The position numbers were made by a program, and so were the translations under genes. From positions 1,550,001 through 1,614,000 of the forward strand of contig JASBNA010000001.1 of the NCBI GenBank assembly GCA_038087015.1: a stretch of DNA of 64,000 nt. The letters run 5' to 3'. Below the pieces are notes generated by a model, which ran no database searches, had not been told where the DNA came from, and saw only the letters and a program-made list of their open reading frames with translations. This DNA is from Cerrena zonata (Eukaryota; Basidiomycota; Agaricomycetes; Polyporales; Cerrenaceae). This document shows positions 48,135-61,098 of this stretch, in pieces (positions within the stretch are counted from its first letter, which is position 1; every line of letters starts with the position of its first letter).

Positions 48135-50649
48135 ATGGCTCAACAAGTTGCTCCTGAGAATCCGGTCTTGCAATCAGACCCGACAACGATTCTTTCTGCT
48201 GGAAGCCACAAAACAGACTTTGATGATGAGGTCGATGCCCCTGCTGTTGCGGTCGCACCTGTGTCCAAGGAAGAGCCTATAGTCATACGCAAGGTAAGTT
48301 GTTCGTTGGTAACTGCGGTCCGGTAAATTCTAACGCATTTTGCAGGAGCTTTGGAGCTACTACTGTGAGTTGCCCGTTGTTTGCACTTCAACGAACAAGC
48401 TCTTCATCTATGCTCTCTAGTATACTATAATGGCGACAATGTACGTGGAAATAATTGTCTAGGACTCTCGGACTAATGCTTCATTATTTGTAGGGTGTTG
48501 GTCCCAACGGTATGTCGGTTCGCCAGTGTTCATATACGCAATGTACTCAATCTGTGCAATAAGGCTATTCGATGACACTCTTCCAGTCACTAGCAACAGC
48601 TGCAGGTTATGATCCAATCAGGGGCCCAGGTTCGTCTTGTACTGCAGATAATGCGTCGGGACAATGCGTTCTTCCATGGGCGGGTGGAACGAAAGCAGTT
48701 AGCTCTATCGTTCTTGTCGCAAACGGTGTCAGCTTCGCTGTTATGACCTTAATCTTCACTACGATTGGGTCTGCTGCTGACTACGGAACTTTTGGTCGTT
48801 GGCTCCTCTTCGTGATAACTGTAATTTGTTGGGCTGCTCAATTCTCCTCTATGGCTTTGACCTGTGAGTTTGTATTTTGTCTTCTCTACGTCATGTTATC
48901 ATCTTATGTTATGTCCAGCTCCCGATCGATGGGGCGTAGCGATGGCTCTCTATATGATTGGCTTCATTAGTTACGGCGCTACACTGGTCTTCTATGCTGC
49001 TTTATTCCCTCGTCTGGCACGAAACACACCACACGCGAGAAAGCTCAGGGAGAAGTATGAGAATGGCGAGATACCCGCCGAAGTCTATGAGACTGAGGAG
49101 AGTCTGGAGAAAAATAGGATCAGTAATATCAGTACAGTACGTTGCTTCGTTGTTTTGGATGCCAGGTACTAATTGTCTACTGTACAGATGCACAGTAACA
49201 TCGGTTATATCATCACCCTTGCATTAAACTTATCCCTCTTGTTACCAAGAATGAACGACCCCAAAGTTGACAACTATGTGCTCGTTCTGTATGATTCAAT
49301 ATCTGATACACTGTATATGACTGGCTGATCATGCGTACTGTTCAGTACGAACGGGTATTGGGTTCTGACAGGCATCTGGTGGTGTAAGCTAAACACCTTT
49401 CGAAGAAAATAGCCAATCTGATAGTGTTTATAGTCATCTTCCAACAGCCTCGCCCTGGACCGCGTCTTCCCAAGGGTGAACATTACTTGACAGTTGGATG
49501 GAAACAGGTGTGCGACCTAGCTAATCCCACAAAGCCGTTTACTGAATGTATACTAGATCTGGCAAGCCCTGTCGCAATATAGGAGTCTTCCTTATACATT
49601 CACCTACCTTTTCGCTTTCTTCCTCCTTGCTGATGTACGTGATGTACCTCCTTTTTGTTCGTAACGCTTTAACAAAGCTGTGTTTCGTCAGGGTCTTAAT
49701 ACCTACCGGAACTCTGATCTCGATTTGTCAAAATGACAAATTCCAGTTTTCTTTCTCTTACAATACGTACCTCGGGCTATCTCAAGCAATCACATCCACA
49801 ATTAGGTATGTGTATCTTATGTCTGCTACATTGTCCAGATATTAAAATATTCTTTGTAGCACTCTTGGCTTCTGGTATATTCAGAAATACTGGAAGATCA
49901 GCACAAAGAAGATGGTATGTTTATGTTTATTATCGTGAAGGCGATATACTGAGATCCATACCCAATAGTTCGTTGTGACAAATGTAGTTACTATTCTCAT
50001 CCCCCTCTGGGGCATGATTGGTATCTGGACAACCAAATTTGGGTGCGTATCTCTATGTGTAAGTGACATGTTTCTATTAATATGACACGTTCAGTTTCCA
50101 CAACGTTTGGGAATTCTGGTGAGGTGGTACAGTTAGACGGAAGTGTGTTATTTTCTGACATGGCTGTAGGGCATACAACGTCGTATTCGGTCTCTTCCAA
50201 GCACCGTACTATGCATTTTCTCAAACTATGATGGCCGAATTGACACCACCCGGTTTCGACAACATGGTGAGTTGCCCAACAATGACACCTTCAGATATCT
50301 GATACGTCTTCAAGTTCTTCGGTCTCTTTGGCCTATCTAACCGCGCCTCCTCAATGATTGGGCCCAATGTGATCCAAGCTATCATTGACAATACAGGCGA
50401 CAATTGGAAGGGCTTCCCTTTCCTCTTCGCCCTCTGTACGGCTGCAAGCATCGTCATCTGGTTTGGTAAGACTATTTTTAACTCGATAAGATAACAACTA
50501 ATTCTATCCTAAAATCAGGTGTTGACGTGACCAAGGGCAGACGCGCTGCCGTTATTTGGGCCGACAAGAATCGTGGATATGCTCAGACGGGTGTCTTCGT
50601 GTCGGAAGAAGAGTCTCTCGAGTCTTCTGATGGGAAGAAGGCCGATTGA
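48135..50649 (+). CDS. Atg22-like major-facilitator transporter, copy 1 (one frame break)
   Basis: Family of vacuolar membrane effluxers that export amino acids after autophagy. Fifteen or so short exons with introns in the same places as copy 2. ATG 48135 (MAQQVAPENPVL). ELWSYYLYYNGDNGVGP leads to the first helices; then IGSAADYGTFGRW, MALYMIGFISYGATLVFY, LPYTFTYLFAFFLLAD, VVTNVVTILIPLWGMIGIWTTKFG, QAPYYAFSQTMMAELTPPGFDN and IGPNVIQAIIDNTGDNWKGFPFLFA. Ends DGKKAD at TGA 50647-50649. At 49701-49704 an extra base, absent from copy 2, shifts the frame between GLNT and GTLISICQNDKFQ. Everything after it is conserved, so the break is recent or an assembly error. Confidence 0.85.
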
Positions 50650-51284
50650 GAGTTGTATCATTAAGATCGGTATCGCACAGGAGTTTATCCCTTACTGATA
50701 CAAATGTTTTTGTATGAAACCAGTTTATGTGATTCTTCCAGGCTTTTTGGGACCTCATTTGGTTAGTATCGGAGTGTTTGCATGCTCTTGACAAGTACTA
50801 TTAACAACGCACATCAAGAGTCCACATCGTTGCAATCTGTCTCACTCGGTAGGAGGACTCTGATCTCACCTAGTCCTGAGTTGACCATTGCTCCTGTCGT
50901 TTGTCAGTTTAGGTGTCTATTTAGGGTTTCGTCTGTCAATGAAGAACTCTCTTCCCTTCACTCGTGTTTCCGCTTCTTGAGGTTGGTGGATAACTATTTC
51001 CAAAAGCTCATCTCTCCACCGCAGGTCAGGAGGGCTTATTATTCACTGGTCCTGTCAGACGAACACGACATTGCTATTGCCATTACCTGCCAGTAAACAA
51101 TCATGGGGTTAAACTTAAATGTTGGGTATGAATAGAGTTGCTGCAGCCTTTCCAGTTCTCCGCTCTGCTCTTTAATATAGACGCCCTCGATTTCAACTTA
51201 TACCCCGTTGCCTTCGTGGTATCACTCTCCAGGACATTCTTCTCGTTTTGGAGTCTATCAAGACACTCCCCTCATCTCATACTA
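50650..51284. other. Spacer between tandem transporters
   Basis: 635 bp; no supported gene. Not obviously similar to the DNA upstream of copy 1. Confidence 0.45.
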
Positions 51285-53825
51285 ATGGCTCAACAGGCTG
51301 CTCCTGAGCACAGAGTTCCGCCAGCAGAGTCGATAATACTAAATGACTCTGAGAAAGGCTCCAAGACGACGCTCGAGCTCATTGAGGTTACAGATGCCGC
51401 TGAAATCACTCCCATTTCAGAGCCTATTGTGACACTTAAGGTGTAATCTATTGCTAATATGTACCGACAATCATTCACTCATTTACATTTTACAGGAGCT
51501 TTGGAGTTACTATCGTAGGTCACCTATCACTCTCCGCAATGATAAATTCGAACTTCTGTCTTTCCAGTTTATTCCAACGGCGATAATGTGCGTAGTGTTA
51601 TATACACGTCATTTAATACATATGTACTGACTTGTCTTGAGTTTTGTAGGGCGTTGGGCCTAGCGGTAAGCGTAGTAATCGCTACTTCGGACTTTACTTG
51701 ACGCCAACTGCCTCGGAGGTTATTCCCTGACTCTTTTTCAATCACTTGCAACAGCAGCAGGCTACGATCCTGTGAAAGGACCAGGTTCTTCTTGCGCTGC
51801 TAGTGATGCTTCGGGTCAGTGTGTCCTTCGGTGGGTAGGAGGAACCAAAGCAGTCAGTTCGATTGTTCTTATCGCCAATGGGGTCAGCTTTGCTGTTATG
51901 ACTTTGATATTCACCACGATCGGGTCTGCTGCTGATTATGGAACCTTTGGTCGATGGGTTTTATTGGTGATCACTGTGATCTGTTGGGCGGCGCAATTTG
52001 CATCCATGTCTCTAACTTGTGAGTCCGTAACCTGAAGTCTTTAGGCCTTCTCCATATCACAGCATCCATAGCTCCGGATCGTTGGGGGGTTGCAATGGCC
52101 CTATACATGATTGGTTTTACCACTTATGGGGCTACCTTGGTTTTTTACTCTGCTATTTTTCCTCGCCTGGCACGGAATACACCGCATGCGAGACAGCTGA
52201 AGGAAAAGTACACGAATGGCGAGATTCCTCTCGAGGTCTACGAAACTGAGGAGAGCCTAGAGAAGAATAGGATATGTAACATTGCGACGGTGAGCCATTG
52301 TCACTCTGCGTCCAAAAGACCCTATACTGATTGTCATGTCTAAAGGTGCACAACAACATCGGTTACATCGCCACTCTGGCTTTGAACCTGTCCCTCTTGA
52401 TACCAAAAGCAGACGACCCCAAGGTGGATAATTATGTCATCGTTATGTGCATATTCACAGTATTTATAGTTCCATGTACAATCCACTAATCACGTCTATC
52501 ACCAGCACCACCGGATACTGGGTTATTACTGGCATTTGGTGGTGTACGTTGTTTGTTCTTTCTCGGAAAAGCAAATAAATATGACAATACTACTCTATAG
52601 TCATTTACCAACAACCACGTCCCGGACCACGTCTTCCTGTGAGCGAGCATTACTTGACTATTGGCTGGAAACAGGTTTGTAAGTGTGGATTTTCACAGGG
52701 CGAAATCTAATCAGATACTTTCAGATTTGGAGAGCCCTCACACAATATAAAGCACTGCCCTACACTTTCGTCTACCTCTTCGCTTTCTTTCTCTTGGCTG
52801 ATGTACGTATCCTGGGACCTTCTTCGTGGTCGCCCGTATTCTGATATCGGCTTAATCCTATCAGGGTCTGAACACTACCGGGACTTTGATCAGGATTTGC
52901 CAGAATGACAAGTTTCAGTTTTCTTTCCTTTACAACACGTACCTTGGTCTGGCTCAGGCGATTACCTCGACGTTGAGGTATGTGTATCACAAAAAAAAAT
53001 AGTCATACCGCTCCTTACTATACCGTTCCAGTACTCTTATCTTATGGTATATACAGCGGCACTGGAAGATCAGCACAAAGAAAATGGTAAGTTTTTTTCT
53101 CAATCATTTTTCCCGAGAGACTGAAACATTTTACTCAATAACCGGTACACAGTTCGTCATGACCAACGTGGTCACTATTTTAATCCCTCTGTGGGGGATG
53201 ATAGGTATCTGGACAACTAAATTCGGGTGTGTACTCTTTTGGATCATTGGTAGAATATTGCGGTAACATTTGATTCCAAGCTTCCACAATGTCTGGGAAT
53301 TTTGGTGAGATTGTTGATGGAGCATATATAAAGCTAGCAATTCCTGACGTCTATCACAGGGCCTACAACGTAGTTTTTGGCATATTCCAAGCACCGTACT
53401 ACGCATATGCCCAGACTATGATGGCCGAATTGACTCCTCCTGGCTTCGACAACATGGTGAGTCAGAGTTCTCTGATAAGACTCTGAACTAATCACTCATA
53501 TCTTCAACAAGTTCTTTGGCTTATATGGTTTATCCAATCGCGCGTCGTCAATAATCGGACCCAACGTGATTCAAGCTATCATCGACAATACAGGTGACAA
53601 CTGGAAAGGATTCCCATTCCTCTTCGCGTTGTGTACTGCTGCTAGTCTTATTATCTGGTTTGGTATGACCTCGTCTCCTTCGATATATGTATACGAAAAC
53701 TGATATTATTTTCAATACTAGGTATTGATGTGACGAAGGGTAGACGTGCTGCTGGGGTTTGGGCCGAGAAGAATCGTGCATTTGCTCAAACAGGTGTTTT
53801 GTCTTTGGGATCTGAAGAGAAGTGA
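51285..53825 (+). CDS. Atg22-like major-facilitator transporter, copy 2 (intact)
   Basis: Tandem paralogue of the preceding gene. ATG 51285 (MAQQAAPEHRVPP); the N-terminal 45 residues differ most from copy 1, while the helices are nearly identical (GPGSSCAASDASGQCVL, IGSAADYGTFGRW, QAPYYAYAQTMMAELTPPGFDN). The frame runs clean through GLNTTGTLIRICQNDKFQF, where copy 1 is broken. The last exon follows an intron after LIIWF and ends LSLGSEEK at TGA 53823-53825. Expected 10-12 helices; vacuolar membrane is inferred from the family. Same strand and orientation as copy 1, so unequal crossing-over is the simplest origin. Confidence 0.9.
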
Positions 53826-54388
53826 GACGATAGAAATTGTAGAATAGAGAATTATGTTAGTGAGCTACTTGCGTCCTACCTGCGCCAGCCTCTAATGATT
53901 CGAATAAACCAAAGTAAAGGGAAATTATCATATAGATTTGAAAGAGAGACTACAGCTTATCGAATATACAAAGATGAGCATAAATCCATCCCGTCTCGGT
54001 GATAGATCAAGAGAAACACGAAAAAAAAAATAGATACCAATGAGATACAGCAGACGAAACAGCGTTCAGCAGCCACATTAGCATAATGAATAGAAAAAAA
54101 GGAGAGCGATAATGGAGAATAGAGAATATAGAGAATAAAGAGTGTGTGTAGGTGAGCAGAGATACTATGACGGAATAAAGAATCCATAACCTGTTCAGAC
54201 AAGTGAGTTGGGTTATGCTGAGGTAGAGAAAAGGAGGAGGCTCACCAATTAATACACATACACAGATCATTTGACAGGAGTGAGTTTCACTCACAAACAC
54301 AACAACAGCAACAGCTCCCCCTCCGTATCATATCGTAACTATATCGTATCACTCCTCTCAACTCTAGACATGAAGAAGACCAAGCACC
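53826..54388. other. Convergent intergenic region
   Basis: 563 bp, A/G-rich on the plus strand, with GAGAATATAGAGAATA-like simple repeats near 54115-54140. No gene seen. Confidence 0.5.
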
Positions 54389-56031
54389 TCAGGTACTGAT
54401 CTTCCTCTTCTTCCTCGGCTTCTCCTCTTTCTCTTCATCGTCCGTCTCGGGTACAATCGACCCATCGCTCATCATACTAACCAACATCGTCGACTTCGAT
54501 GTCGGTTTAGAACTCCCTCTCGTCGGAGAACTAGAGTCCATCCTGTCCACTCTCATCCTCACATCGGTGTTTCGAGAACGACTTTGTGATCGTGTACGAG
54601 GAGGTTTGTTTCGATGACTCCTTTCTGGGGACATAGAAGCGCTTTCATGTACACCGACATGACTGGTAGGAGCAGGGAAACGTTTCCGACCTCGAGGTTC
54701 TTCGATATCAGAAGAACTGTCGATGATGGATTTACTCTTGGGTTTGGCTTTGGGTTTACGAGCACGGGGTTTGGGAGGAGCGGAGGCAGAAGCAGAGGCT
54801 ACGGGTTCGGTTTCGTCAACTCCCGCGGTGTCTTTCTTGGTCGATTTGGGAGCTTTGGCTTGTCGTTTTCCAGAGGCGGGTGTTGCGACTGAGCCTGAGA
54901 TGCTTGATTTGGGCTTTGAAGCTCGACCACGAACGCTTCCCGCTTTACTCGCGCTTTCAGCTTCATCTGGCTTTTGGGTCGCGTCTTCGTCAACGTCCAT
55001 TTTGTCCTCATCTTCATCATCTTTGGCCTTCTCCTTCCCTTTCCCTTTCACGCTCCCCTTGCCGATACTCTTTCTCTTTCTTGCTATCTTCTGACCCGTG
55101 ATTTCTTCCATCCCACTATCACGAGTACCCTCGCTTCCATCCTCGTCGTCCGTGGTGGCTTCTTTGTACTTGACAACACTTGCACGAGCGCGTTTACGAG
55201 TGGAACGAGGCATTTGGGAACGGATACCGTGACAGTTGAGTCGGAGACATGAGACGAGCTTATCGTCCTGGGGTGTAGAATCTGCCCTGAAGCGAGCTCG
55301 TTTGATATCGGTCTACAATACATATTAGATTAGTTCCAACTCGATATATGCGAGGACTATTTGTAATAGGCATTGGTTTTGAATACTTACAGTGTGTTTA
55401 CCTTCGTAACACCAGCCATCAGGTGGCCCCTGATCGCCATTGCCTTCTGTTACTTTACCACAGCAGCCCCAAAGAGTCTCATACTCAGTTCCCTCTGTAG
55501 TCCTCCTTCCAGTTGCGTTCCTACCGACGCGTTCCACTTCAGCACTTTCATCGTCGTGAGGAACTAGACAGCTCCTGTCGTCATTTTCGATCTCGACAAA
55601 GTCTTTGTGGCAGCGGACGCAATGCAATTTTGGAGGGGGTTGGACGTGATTGAAGAATGTTGCAAGGGATTTGATAACATCTTCCGAGGCAGAAGGTATT
55701 TGTTCGAGAGTGTAAGCATGAAGGATCTTTGCGGGGACGGTGGTGATACGGGCAATGAGCGCGTCGGGTGTCGCTTCTAATGGAGGTAAAGCTGGCGCAT
55801 CCTCATGGCTCACTACAGAGCCAGGGACAGTAGGCGGGGGAGAAATAGAAAAGTTAGGGCCGTGGGCTGCGGAGTGTATTGAGGGGAAGGTGTTCGTAAC
55901 TGTGTTTGTTCATGAGCCTTGGGTGCTTTGAAAGAATTAGGTGAACGCGCAACTGGAGAATCCGGGAGAGGGACGTTTTCTGGAGGTATCGCAGGCGTAG
56001 AGGCCTTCTTGGTGAAGAAACCAAAGACCAT
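54389..56031 (-). CDS. Cys-rich putative zinc-binding protein with basic, nuclear-type tail
   Basis: ATG 56031 gives MVFGFFTKKASTPAIPPENV, then a Pro-rich region. The central part has a Cys/His set that looks like a zinc site: CVRCHKDFVE, SCLVPHDD, LWGCCGK and WCYEGKHT. An intron (about 55390-55316) joins to RARFRADSTPQDDKLVSC and LNCHG. The last 275 residues are Lys/Arg/Ser-rich with SRSRNTDVR and ending RKKRKIST, a strong nuclear-localisation pattern. Between HEQTQ (about 55903) and PPPTVPGSVVSHED the frame shifts by one base; the only GT-AG pair would give a 34-nt intron in the wrong phase, so a frame break is likely. Similar proteins occur in agaricomycetes; function unknown. Perhaps chromatin or ubiquitin-linked, but not shown. 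Confidence 0.72.
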
Positions 56032-57104
56032 GGTGGTATGTGAAATAGGGATATCGCGAGGGTTGTGTATGTAATGGGGTGATCTAAGAGTGTATGCGGT
56101 ATTGACGTAGGGTGACTTTGACGTGAGGCTTGATTAGACTTGAATGCTTGATGGGTGACGCGAGAGAGTGGGATTACTTCGCAGAAGGTCCGAGGTGGTA
56201 AGTGCTAGTGAAGAGTGGGTGTGAGAGGGAGGGGGTACTTTAACATGCACCTCAAAGCCTGCACGCCTCTGCCCTCATATCCTGAAGCAAGCCTGGGTTC
56301 CCGTGGGAACACTCACACCGCGTTTTCGGTGCACAATCGTCACGCGTCACAATGCCCCAAGATGCTCCATTGTCACGTCTCTCTGATCCTGCAGGCAGCG
56401 GAAAGGATACAGTGAGGATGACTATAAGTAGTGGATGGGGCGGAGATCCTGGAAGCACTGTACGCTCACGAGAAACGTGTCTAAATGCAACATGCAGTCC
56501 GCGTGCTTTGCTTGCGAAAATCAAATGGTAAAGAACATGTGCTTTTCGTCTGGTGTAATTCTATACGACATTAATTTGATATACGCATGTCTCAAATTGA
56601 GAGAGCCATTAGAAGATGTGAAGCTTATGAGGGTGTACATTATCAATTCCTATTGATACCTTATTTTGGAAAGTGCTTGAAAGCCTTTGCCAAACATTGT
56701 CAAACAACATGATCATGGAAGATCTGGTAGCTCTACCACGGTCATTAGGCCACTCGCACTGGGAGGGTTGTGTTCATGCGATCAGTATAACCGTCGATAC
56801 TGATACGTACGATCTTGACTCTTTCAGCAGTGTTCTTTCGTTCACTAACCCTTATACCTCTTCCAGAACCCATCTGGTCTTGATCAACGCCAATCACCGC
56901 TACTAGGAGTGGCACTCTCAAATTGTCCCGTCGTGAGTATGATCAACCGCCTCATCATCTGCTAACAACATAACCATCTGTTACCATCCTCGAACACTAG
57001 CCTCATCCTTGTTTCCTCAGCAACAAGGAAGTCTATAATTTGTATTACTCCGCCTCACTCGCTTCTCATCATCCCGCTAAAGACCCTAACTCTAACGGCA
57101 AAAA
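56032..57104. other. Divergent intergenic region
   Basis: 1,073 bp between divergent starts; short frames only, none recognised. CT-rich near 57000-57070 upstream of the next ATG. Confidence 0.5.
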
Positions 57105-59359
57105 ATGTCTGCCGCAACCGAAACTCAAAATGAAACACAACCAACCCCAATCGACCCTCCTTCGTTCGAGGCCCCTTGGCTTACCTTTCCACCTTTCCCC
57201 GGACCTCCACCAGGAGTGACTCTCATTCCGTTCAGTGAGTTCAAGCCTACCGGTCTGTTTATCAGGATGGAAGAAGACGATGGACCGGAAATTGATCCTT
57301 TGGGCATCCCTACTGTCACTTTGCTCGTCAAACATGCGCTCACTGAGGAAGAGCAGATTAGGAAGAAAAAGAAACGAAAGACGACTGTTAAGATTGGTGG
57401 CGAGGTGAGGCGTCTGATTTGGTATGAGGAGTGGGAGGAAGGCGAGCATATGAGGCGTTGCACTACGAACCCGTGCGTATGATGAGACTTCGATTCTTGT
57501 TCTTGTGATAAACGGGGAGTTGATACGTCTCAATCTGCAGGTTGACTTCGCGCGTTGATCGTCTCCATCAAGCAGTTCAAGACTTCAGGAGTATATCCAG
57601 ATCTTGGCCACCTCCTACCACTGGTGTACCTCAACTCTGGGATGCTGTAAGATTCTCTTGGATCTATCAAACTATCTTACTCACTATAAAAATATCAGTT
57701 CCGTCTCTATATCGGTATCCTCAGTCGAATCCTCCCACCACCCTCTAAACGTCGTCAATTCCAACAAGATGAAGGCGGTGGCGGTGACGATGACGATGAC
57801 GATGCTCCAGGCGATGTCAATGAAGTCGAGATGGTGAATAACGAAGAGGAAGTCAAGCAGAGACGTCAGAAACGCCAAGAGGAGGAAAAAGAGAAGCGGA
57901 AGAAGGATTTCGACGATGCTGCGAGGGCAAGAGCTGAACGTAGAGGCGAGTTGAAGGAACAAAGGATGGAATATTTCTTCAATGATCCCGAGCTGGCGAT
58001 GAAGGAATTCTTTTCGGCACATTTCCGTGACAAGGGTTTAGTTTGGTTTGTATCGTTCTCTCCATCTTATTTGAGGTTACTTTCGCTAAATGCTGTCAAA
58101 TGTTAAACAGGGATGAGAAACACTGCAAGGGCGGACCTATCCTAGTTGAGTTCTTCCTGAACTTCGTCATCCGTTCGAACGTCTTCCCAGAGTACGATCG
58201 CGAACTCCGTCGAGCCGTCGACATCGTCAAAAAAGCGAAATTCGAGCTTCCACTCACTTTCCAAGTAGGCAAAGCCATCCCTGATCTCTTCAACGTCGGA
58301 TGCGAATATCTCTTTGGAAACATGACCAATGCGTTGGTCGTCTGGGAGGATGTGGCGACTGAAACCAAGAAAGAAGAGGATAAGGACGAAACTGCGAAGC
58401 CAGAGGAGAAGAATGAAGAACCAGCAACGACACAAGAAGAACCTGTCGATCCTATCGCTATCGATGCCGAACCGACTATCACTATCATTGACCCTAACGA
58501 TCCTTCTTTCCAGCTTCCCCTAGCGGTCGAGCGTGATGCCGTGGCTGATAACGTTGACATCAATGGCATCGAGGTCGCACCTACCTCTGGGTGGGGTGAC
58601 ATCTCGAACTGGACCCCCAGTACTACTGAAAATCAAACCAGTGCATGGGGTGACACAAATGGTGGATGGGATGATCCTACCATCGGTACATGGGATGCTT
58701 CTGAGATCACTGGTCCCAGCATCGAAGACGATTGGTTACCTACGCATCAGAAATCACTCACAGATCTCTTTGGGCCTACCGTGTTCCCAATGACGCATAC
58801 TACTGGCGTTATTGAAAGGTCAACAAGGCGTATTCTCAGAGTCGTCGATGTTCCTCCAAAAGCAGCTGGTGGCAAGAAGAAGAAAACGAGGAGCCCAGCT
58901 GGTGCTGTTGAAGAAGATTTGGAGAGGCTTATGGGATATGTAGTCCTTGGCCCATGGAAGAAAGTTGGGAATGATGTTAGGTCGGATATCACTCCGCCTA
59001 TAATCCTACCTGACTCTCGCGGTCCAACTACTCTCGATGATCCCGAAACTTCCCCAGCTCCCAAGCCCGACGCTCACATCCATGACCCAGCAAAGGACGA
59101 AATCACTGTGTTAATCGAACCTAAAGCCTGCGAGAAACTCAAAGATGCAGTTGGGATGGGCGTTTTGGCTACATGGATCCAACTTGCACGTACCGATACC
59201 GAGGCTACTGAAGAATGGGCTGGACTGAAGAAAAATGGGGAAAAGAAGGGCGCCCCTGGAGTGAATGGCCAGACTACGAAGTGGTGGTATATGGAACAGG
59301 TGATGGCTACGTTTGTCAGTTTCCACACTGACAGGTATTATCCAGACCAGGATGACTGA
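57105..59359 (+). CDS. Conserved hypothetical protein, acidic/charged, possibly coiled-coil
   Basis: Four exons: 57105-57472, 57541-57648, about 57700-58045, then from about 58111 to TGA 59357-59359. The N-terminus is Pro-rich (PWLTFPPFPGPPPG). Then comes VTLLVKHALTEEEQIRKKKKRK, a charged helix after an Asp-run (GAC GAT repeat near 57788-57805; QRRQKRQEEEKEKRKKDFDDAARARAERR), and a compact helical domain (MEYFFNDPELAMKEFFSAHF, GGPILVEFFLNFVIRSNVFPEY, LFNVGCEYLFGN). The rest is acidic and Thr/Trp-rich, followed by a C-terminal region (VLATWIQLARTD, KWWYMEQVMATFVSFHTDRYY). No signal peptide or membrane helix. I do not recognise the family. It is long and clean, with four in-phase exons, so surely a real gene. 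Confidence 0.82.
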
Positions 59360-59618
59360 GTCTAGGTTCAGTGTCGCATGATGAAAATGGTAAGGATTCG
59401 TTGATAAGTTGGAAGTCACTAGTGGTATAGCAAATTTCTTGGCTGAGCGCGGTTGTACGAATAGTTGCCTGTATTATAGGATGTTAGCAGACTGCATATC
59501 TTGGATGGACGTACCAATCAAATGGATGTCATACACCGACGCTCGCTTTTGATTTTGACCAGTCATCGTTCTGAGTACAAGCACTGTCGTTGGCTCGTCG
59601 ATAATACAAGATAAAATA

Positions 59619-60999
59619 TCAAACAGTAATGGTAGGCTCAATCTCGCCAAGCAACATGGTAGCATCCTTGCTTCCAGTGAGAACTATAGTAAAAACAAAC
59701 ATCAGCAACTGAATTTCGTTTTGATGGATGAGGGCCTTACTAATAGGTTCTTTTGGATGGAAGTCGACAGCAGTGACTGTTCCCTTGTGACCGGGCAGCT
59801 GTGGAGGATATTAAGAATAAGGACGATCAAGAAAATTATAGACTTACCTTGTACAAAACCTTTCCGCTATCCACATCCCAAATACACACTGTCCTGTCAG
59901 CGCCGCCGACACCAACTCGCTTCCCTCCATCGTCTTTACTCCACGCGCCTCTCAGGAGAGTATTCTCGAACCCAGCAGGTGCTCCCATGAGTACTCGGTG
60001 GACTCTCGACGGCGAGGGCGAGAACGGGCGAACATCATGAATGAGTGTTTGTGAGGAGAAAGAGGGGGAAAGGAGGAAATGCCCGTTGGGCGACAACGAG
60101 AGCGATGTAGGGGTGTCATTGTGCCCTTGTAAAGTGTACACTTGTTCGTTTTTGCGTAAGTCAAGCACCTGAGGGTTATTGACGTTGAATTAGTTGCGAC
60201 GGAATATGACCGAAGGGACGTACATGGATTTCGTTATCCAAAGCACCGGCGTAAATGTTGGCTCCGTCTGCACTCCAGCAGACAGACGTGACAGGACACC
60301 CAACTTCGAAGACAGCAACGGGATGCTTCCCGCCTTCATCACCTCCCTCCCATATCCTGACTGTTCCATCGTCACTTCCAGATGCAATTAGCTCTACTCC
60401 AGCCCCTCCTGCAATGGTCCTGTCGAGCGAGTTGACGATTCCTCGATGCGCTCTAAGTTTTCGTACACGCTCTCCAGTAACGAGGTCGGTAATGTTGATA
60501 GTTTGGTCTGCCGATCCAGTGTACAAAAGGGAGGACACGAGGGACCATTGAAGGTCCAATATGGGTGCTTTGTGCATACTTCCTAGTAGGCCATAGTTGG
60601 TATTCGGGGAATATGTCCGCCATAGTGCTTAACAAGAGAACATTTAGTTGTGTATGAATTGACCAAGGGGGAAGAGATACTCACAAACACCTCTATCTGC
60701 GGAGCAAGCTGCAATGTTTTGACCAGTCGGGTCAAATCTACAACTCATTATTTCGGCCTTGAGAAGGGATAACGTTAGAGACTTCAACATAAGCAGAAAA
60801 TGATACTTACACTATGGGACCCTGAAAGGCTGATAATTGGGGCCTCCAAGCTACTCGTTCGTTTGACGGTTCGTATGAGTGCTTGTTGTCGTTCATCGTT
60901 CGAGGAGGATATGGCAATTTGATTGTGAACAGGGGAAGATGACCGTACTCTTTTAATTAGAACTCCTTGAGGTGGTGGGGATGCGCCGCGTTTCGACAT
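59619..60999 (-). CDS. U5 snRNP 40 kDa WD40 protein (SNRNP40/Prp8-binding)
   Basis: Spliceosome component bound to Prp8. ATG 60999 (MSKRGASPPPQG). The motif LEAPIISLSGSHS matches the family's entry into the first WD repeat. Then CRFDPTGQNIAACSADR, SADQTINITDLVTGERVRKLRAH, GSDDGTVRIWEGG, VLDLRKNEQVYTLQGHNDTP, HDVRPFSPSPSRVHRV, GGADRTVCIWDVDSGKVLYK and a last exon with LTGSKDATMLLGEIE before TGA at 59619. Seven repeats are expected. Its presence fits an intron-dense genome. Several short introns, all keeping frame. Confidence 0.93.
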
Positions 61000-61098
61000 T
61001 GTGATGGTCAATGAGGAAGTGTAAACGCGTCCAAAAAGCAAACGTTCACCTTGTGGCCACGCCAAGGTGCAAAATCGTTAACGTGCACAATAACATAT

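Noticed and set aside
54723..55094. 123-codon plus-strand frame
   Set aside because: Antisense shadow of the Lys/Ser-rich tail of the minus-strand Cys-rich gene.
55882..55915. 34-nt intron in the Cys-rich gene
   Set aside because: Shorter than any other intron here and leaves the wrong phase.
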